From NCBI RefSeq assembly GCF_014650035.1, contig NZ_BMUE01000005.1, forward strand, positions 1 through 64,000: a stretch of 64,000 bases of DNA. The letters run 5' to 3'. The notes under the pieces are model-generated. The model worked only from the letters and a program-made list of their open reading frames with translations. It was not told the DNA's origin and did not search any database. A program made the position numbers and the translations under genes. Shown here piece after piece: positions 63,104 through 64,000 of this stretch. This DNA is from Streptomyces lucensis JCM 4490. Lineage in GTDB: Bacteria > Actinomycetota > Actinomycetes > Streptomycetales > Streptomycetaceae. Position 1 is the first letter of the stretch. Every line of letters starts with the position of its first letter.

Positions 63104-64000
63104 CTACAGGTACAGGCCCGCGTCCGCCCCCTCCCGGGCGCCCGGTACCGACGTCGGTGTCGTCCCGCGGCGCAGGGCGTACAGCTCGGCGAGGGTGGCG
63201 CCGTCCCGGCCGAGGCCCTGCTCGGTGCCGAGCCAGTCCACCGCCTCCGGGCGGGTCAGCGGGCCCACCTCGATGCGGGCCAGGCAGCGGCCCGGACGGA
63301 CCACGGCCGGGTGCAGGCGCTCCAGGTCCTCGTTGGTGGTGACGCCGACCAGGACGTTGCGGCCCTGGCCGAGCAGGCCGTCGGTCAGGTTCAGCAGCCG
63401 CGACAGGGCCTGCCCCGCCGTGTGCCGGGCCTCGCCGCGGATCAGCTCGTCGCAGTCCTCCAGCAGCAGGAGCCGCCAGCGGCCCTTGCCCGCGCCGTCG
63501 TCCTCGCCGATCGCGATGTCCATGAGATAGCCGACGTCGGAGAAGAGGCGTTCCGGGTCGAGTACGCAGTCGACCTGGCACCAGTCCCGCCAGGAGCGGG
63601 CCAGGGTGCGCAGCGCGGACGTCTTCCCGGTGCCGGGCGGGCCGTGCAGGAGCAGCAGCCGGCCCGCGATGTCCTCGGGGGTCGTGGTCATCAGCCGGTC
63701 CATGGCGTCCGCGACGGGCGCGGTGTAGTTGGGCCGGATCTCCTCCCAGGTGCCCGCGGAGATCTGACGGGTGGTCCGGTGCGGGCCCCGCCGCGGGGAG
63801 ACGTACCAGAAGCCCATCGTCACGTTCTCGGGCTGCGGTTCGGGCTCGTCGGCGGCGCCGTCGGTCGCCTGGTCGAGGATTCGTTTCGCCAGTTCGGCGG
63901 TGGTCGCGGTGACCGTGACGTCCGCGCCCCGGTTCCAGCGGGAGACCAGCAGCGTCCAGCCGTCGCCCTCCGCGAGGGTCGCGCTGCGGTCGTCGTCGCG
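63104..64000 (-). CDS. AAA+ ATPase with N-terminal DUF5925-like domain (5' end outside the window)
   Basis: The 3' 299 codons of a gene that continues past the right edge. The ATPase core has Walker A LLHGPPGTGKTSALRTLARS, Walker B RWRLLLLEDCDELIRGEARH and sensor 1 VLVGVTTNEDLERL; an Arg-finger-like PAVVRPGRCLARIEVGPL follows. The part before ATG 63823 is in frame with it (ending QPENVTMGFWYVSPRRG), so that ATG is internal and the protein is longer. It is a member of the DUF5925-AAA proteins of actinobacteria, whose role is unknown. Confidence 0.88.
   Translation of the reverse strand, partial: RDDDRSATLAEGDGWTLLVSRWNRGADVTVTATTAELAKRILDQATDGAADEPEPQPENVTMGFWYVSPRRGPHRTTRQISAGTWEEIRPNYTAPVADAMDRLMTTTPEDIAGRLLLLHGPPGTGKTSALRTLARSWRDWCQVDCVLDPERLFSDVGYLMDIAIGEDDGAGKGRWRLLLLEDCDELIRGEARHTAGQALSRLLNLTDGLLGQGRNVLVGVTTNEDLERLHPAVVRPGRCLARIEVGPLTRPEAVDWLGTEQGLGRDGATLAELYALRRGTTPTSVPGAREGADAGLYL

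Overview
The window reads as a stretch of core chromosome from a high-GC actinomycete, almost certainly a Streptomyces. The evidence is very high GC at third codon positions, frequent GTG starts with stop/start overlaps of four bases, a deviant iron box, a SepF-like cell division protein, an Rpf-type muralytic enzyme, a streptogrisin B-like protease and the gene order tlyA-nadK-recN ... pyrG-nudix ... ald-parA-scpA-scpB-rluB ... aroH-tyrA-cmk-plsC-der. No prophage, insertion sequence, transposase, CRISPR array, tRNA gene or secondary-metabolite cluster was seen.

Layout. 1-310: the 3' end of a 23S rRNA gene, a 5S rRNA gene and a strong terminator, so the left edge cuts an rRNA operon. 350-4774: an Arg/Asp-rich repeat protein with a helical C-terminus, a DUF1015 protein and a HAD phosphatase. 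4839-7787: an iron-box-controlled Fe-siderophore ABC importer (two permeases and an ATPase, no binding protein here). 7771-14246: SCP2-like protein, small acidic protein, TlyA, NAD kinase, RecN, an MraY-like membrane protein and a family 4 glycosyltransferase. 14278-19484 (minus strand): PucR regulator, BBE-like flavoenzyme and a GH15 glycosidase. 19979-25870: CTP synthase, ADP-ribose pyrophosphatase, a P-loop/TPR protein and alanine dehydrogenase. 26243-30894: a chromosome segregation operon (ParA, ribbon-helix-helix-like protein, ScpA, ScpB, pseudouridine synthase).

30962-37791: ADP-ribosylglycohydrolase, RlaP-type nucleotidyltransferase, a Tat/lipobox Rieske protein, then chorismate mutase-prephenate dehydrogenase and cmk-plsC-der. 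37865-44710: two Streptomyces-type hypothetical proteins, an Rpf/LysM muralytic protein, a WYL regulator, an I78 inhibitor-like protein, a PAP2 phosphatase and a PIG-V-like mannosyltransferase. 44971-49954: a DHA2 drug exporter, glutaryl-CoA dehydrogenase-like enzyme, a SepF-like protein and a DUF5685 protein with a cysteine-dense tail. 50541-56279: secreted serine protease, then a dnaE2-imuB-like translesion operon behind a LexA-type site. 56257-64000: cupin/MarR divergent pair with a striking 21-bp-phased operator, a secreted lipase, a sortase-anchored LPMO, a 44-residue small protein, a methyltransferase, DUF402, double GNAT, GntR, DUF72 and the 3' part of an AAA+ ATPase that runs off the right edge.

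The most interesting signals are regulatory and architectural: the three-fold GTCAAG array at the MarR gene, a 13-bp-arm inverted repeat over the translation start region of the ADP-ribosylglycohydrolase, a four-fold repeated CGGACAGCGGCTG-type element before the WYL regulator, a ParA/RHH-like pair built into the ScpAB operon, the SOS-type dnaE2-imuB operon, the wall-anchored LPMO, the Cys-rich DUF5685 tail, and the RDD/RGG repeat protein beside the rRNA operon. None of these amounts by itself to a demonstrated new system.
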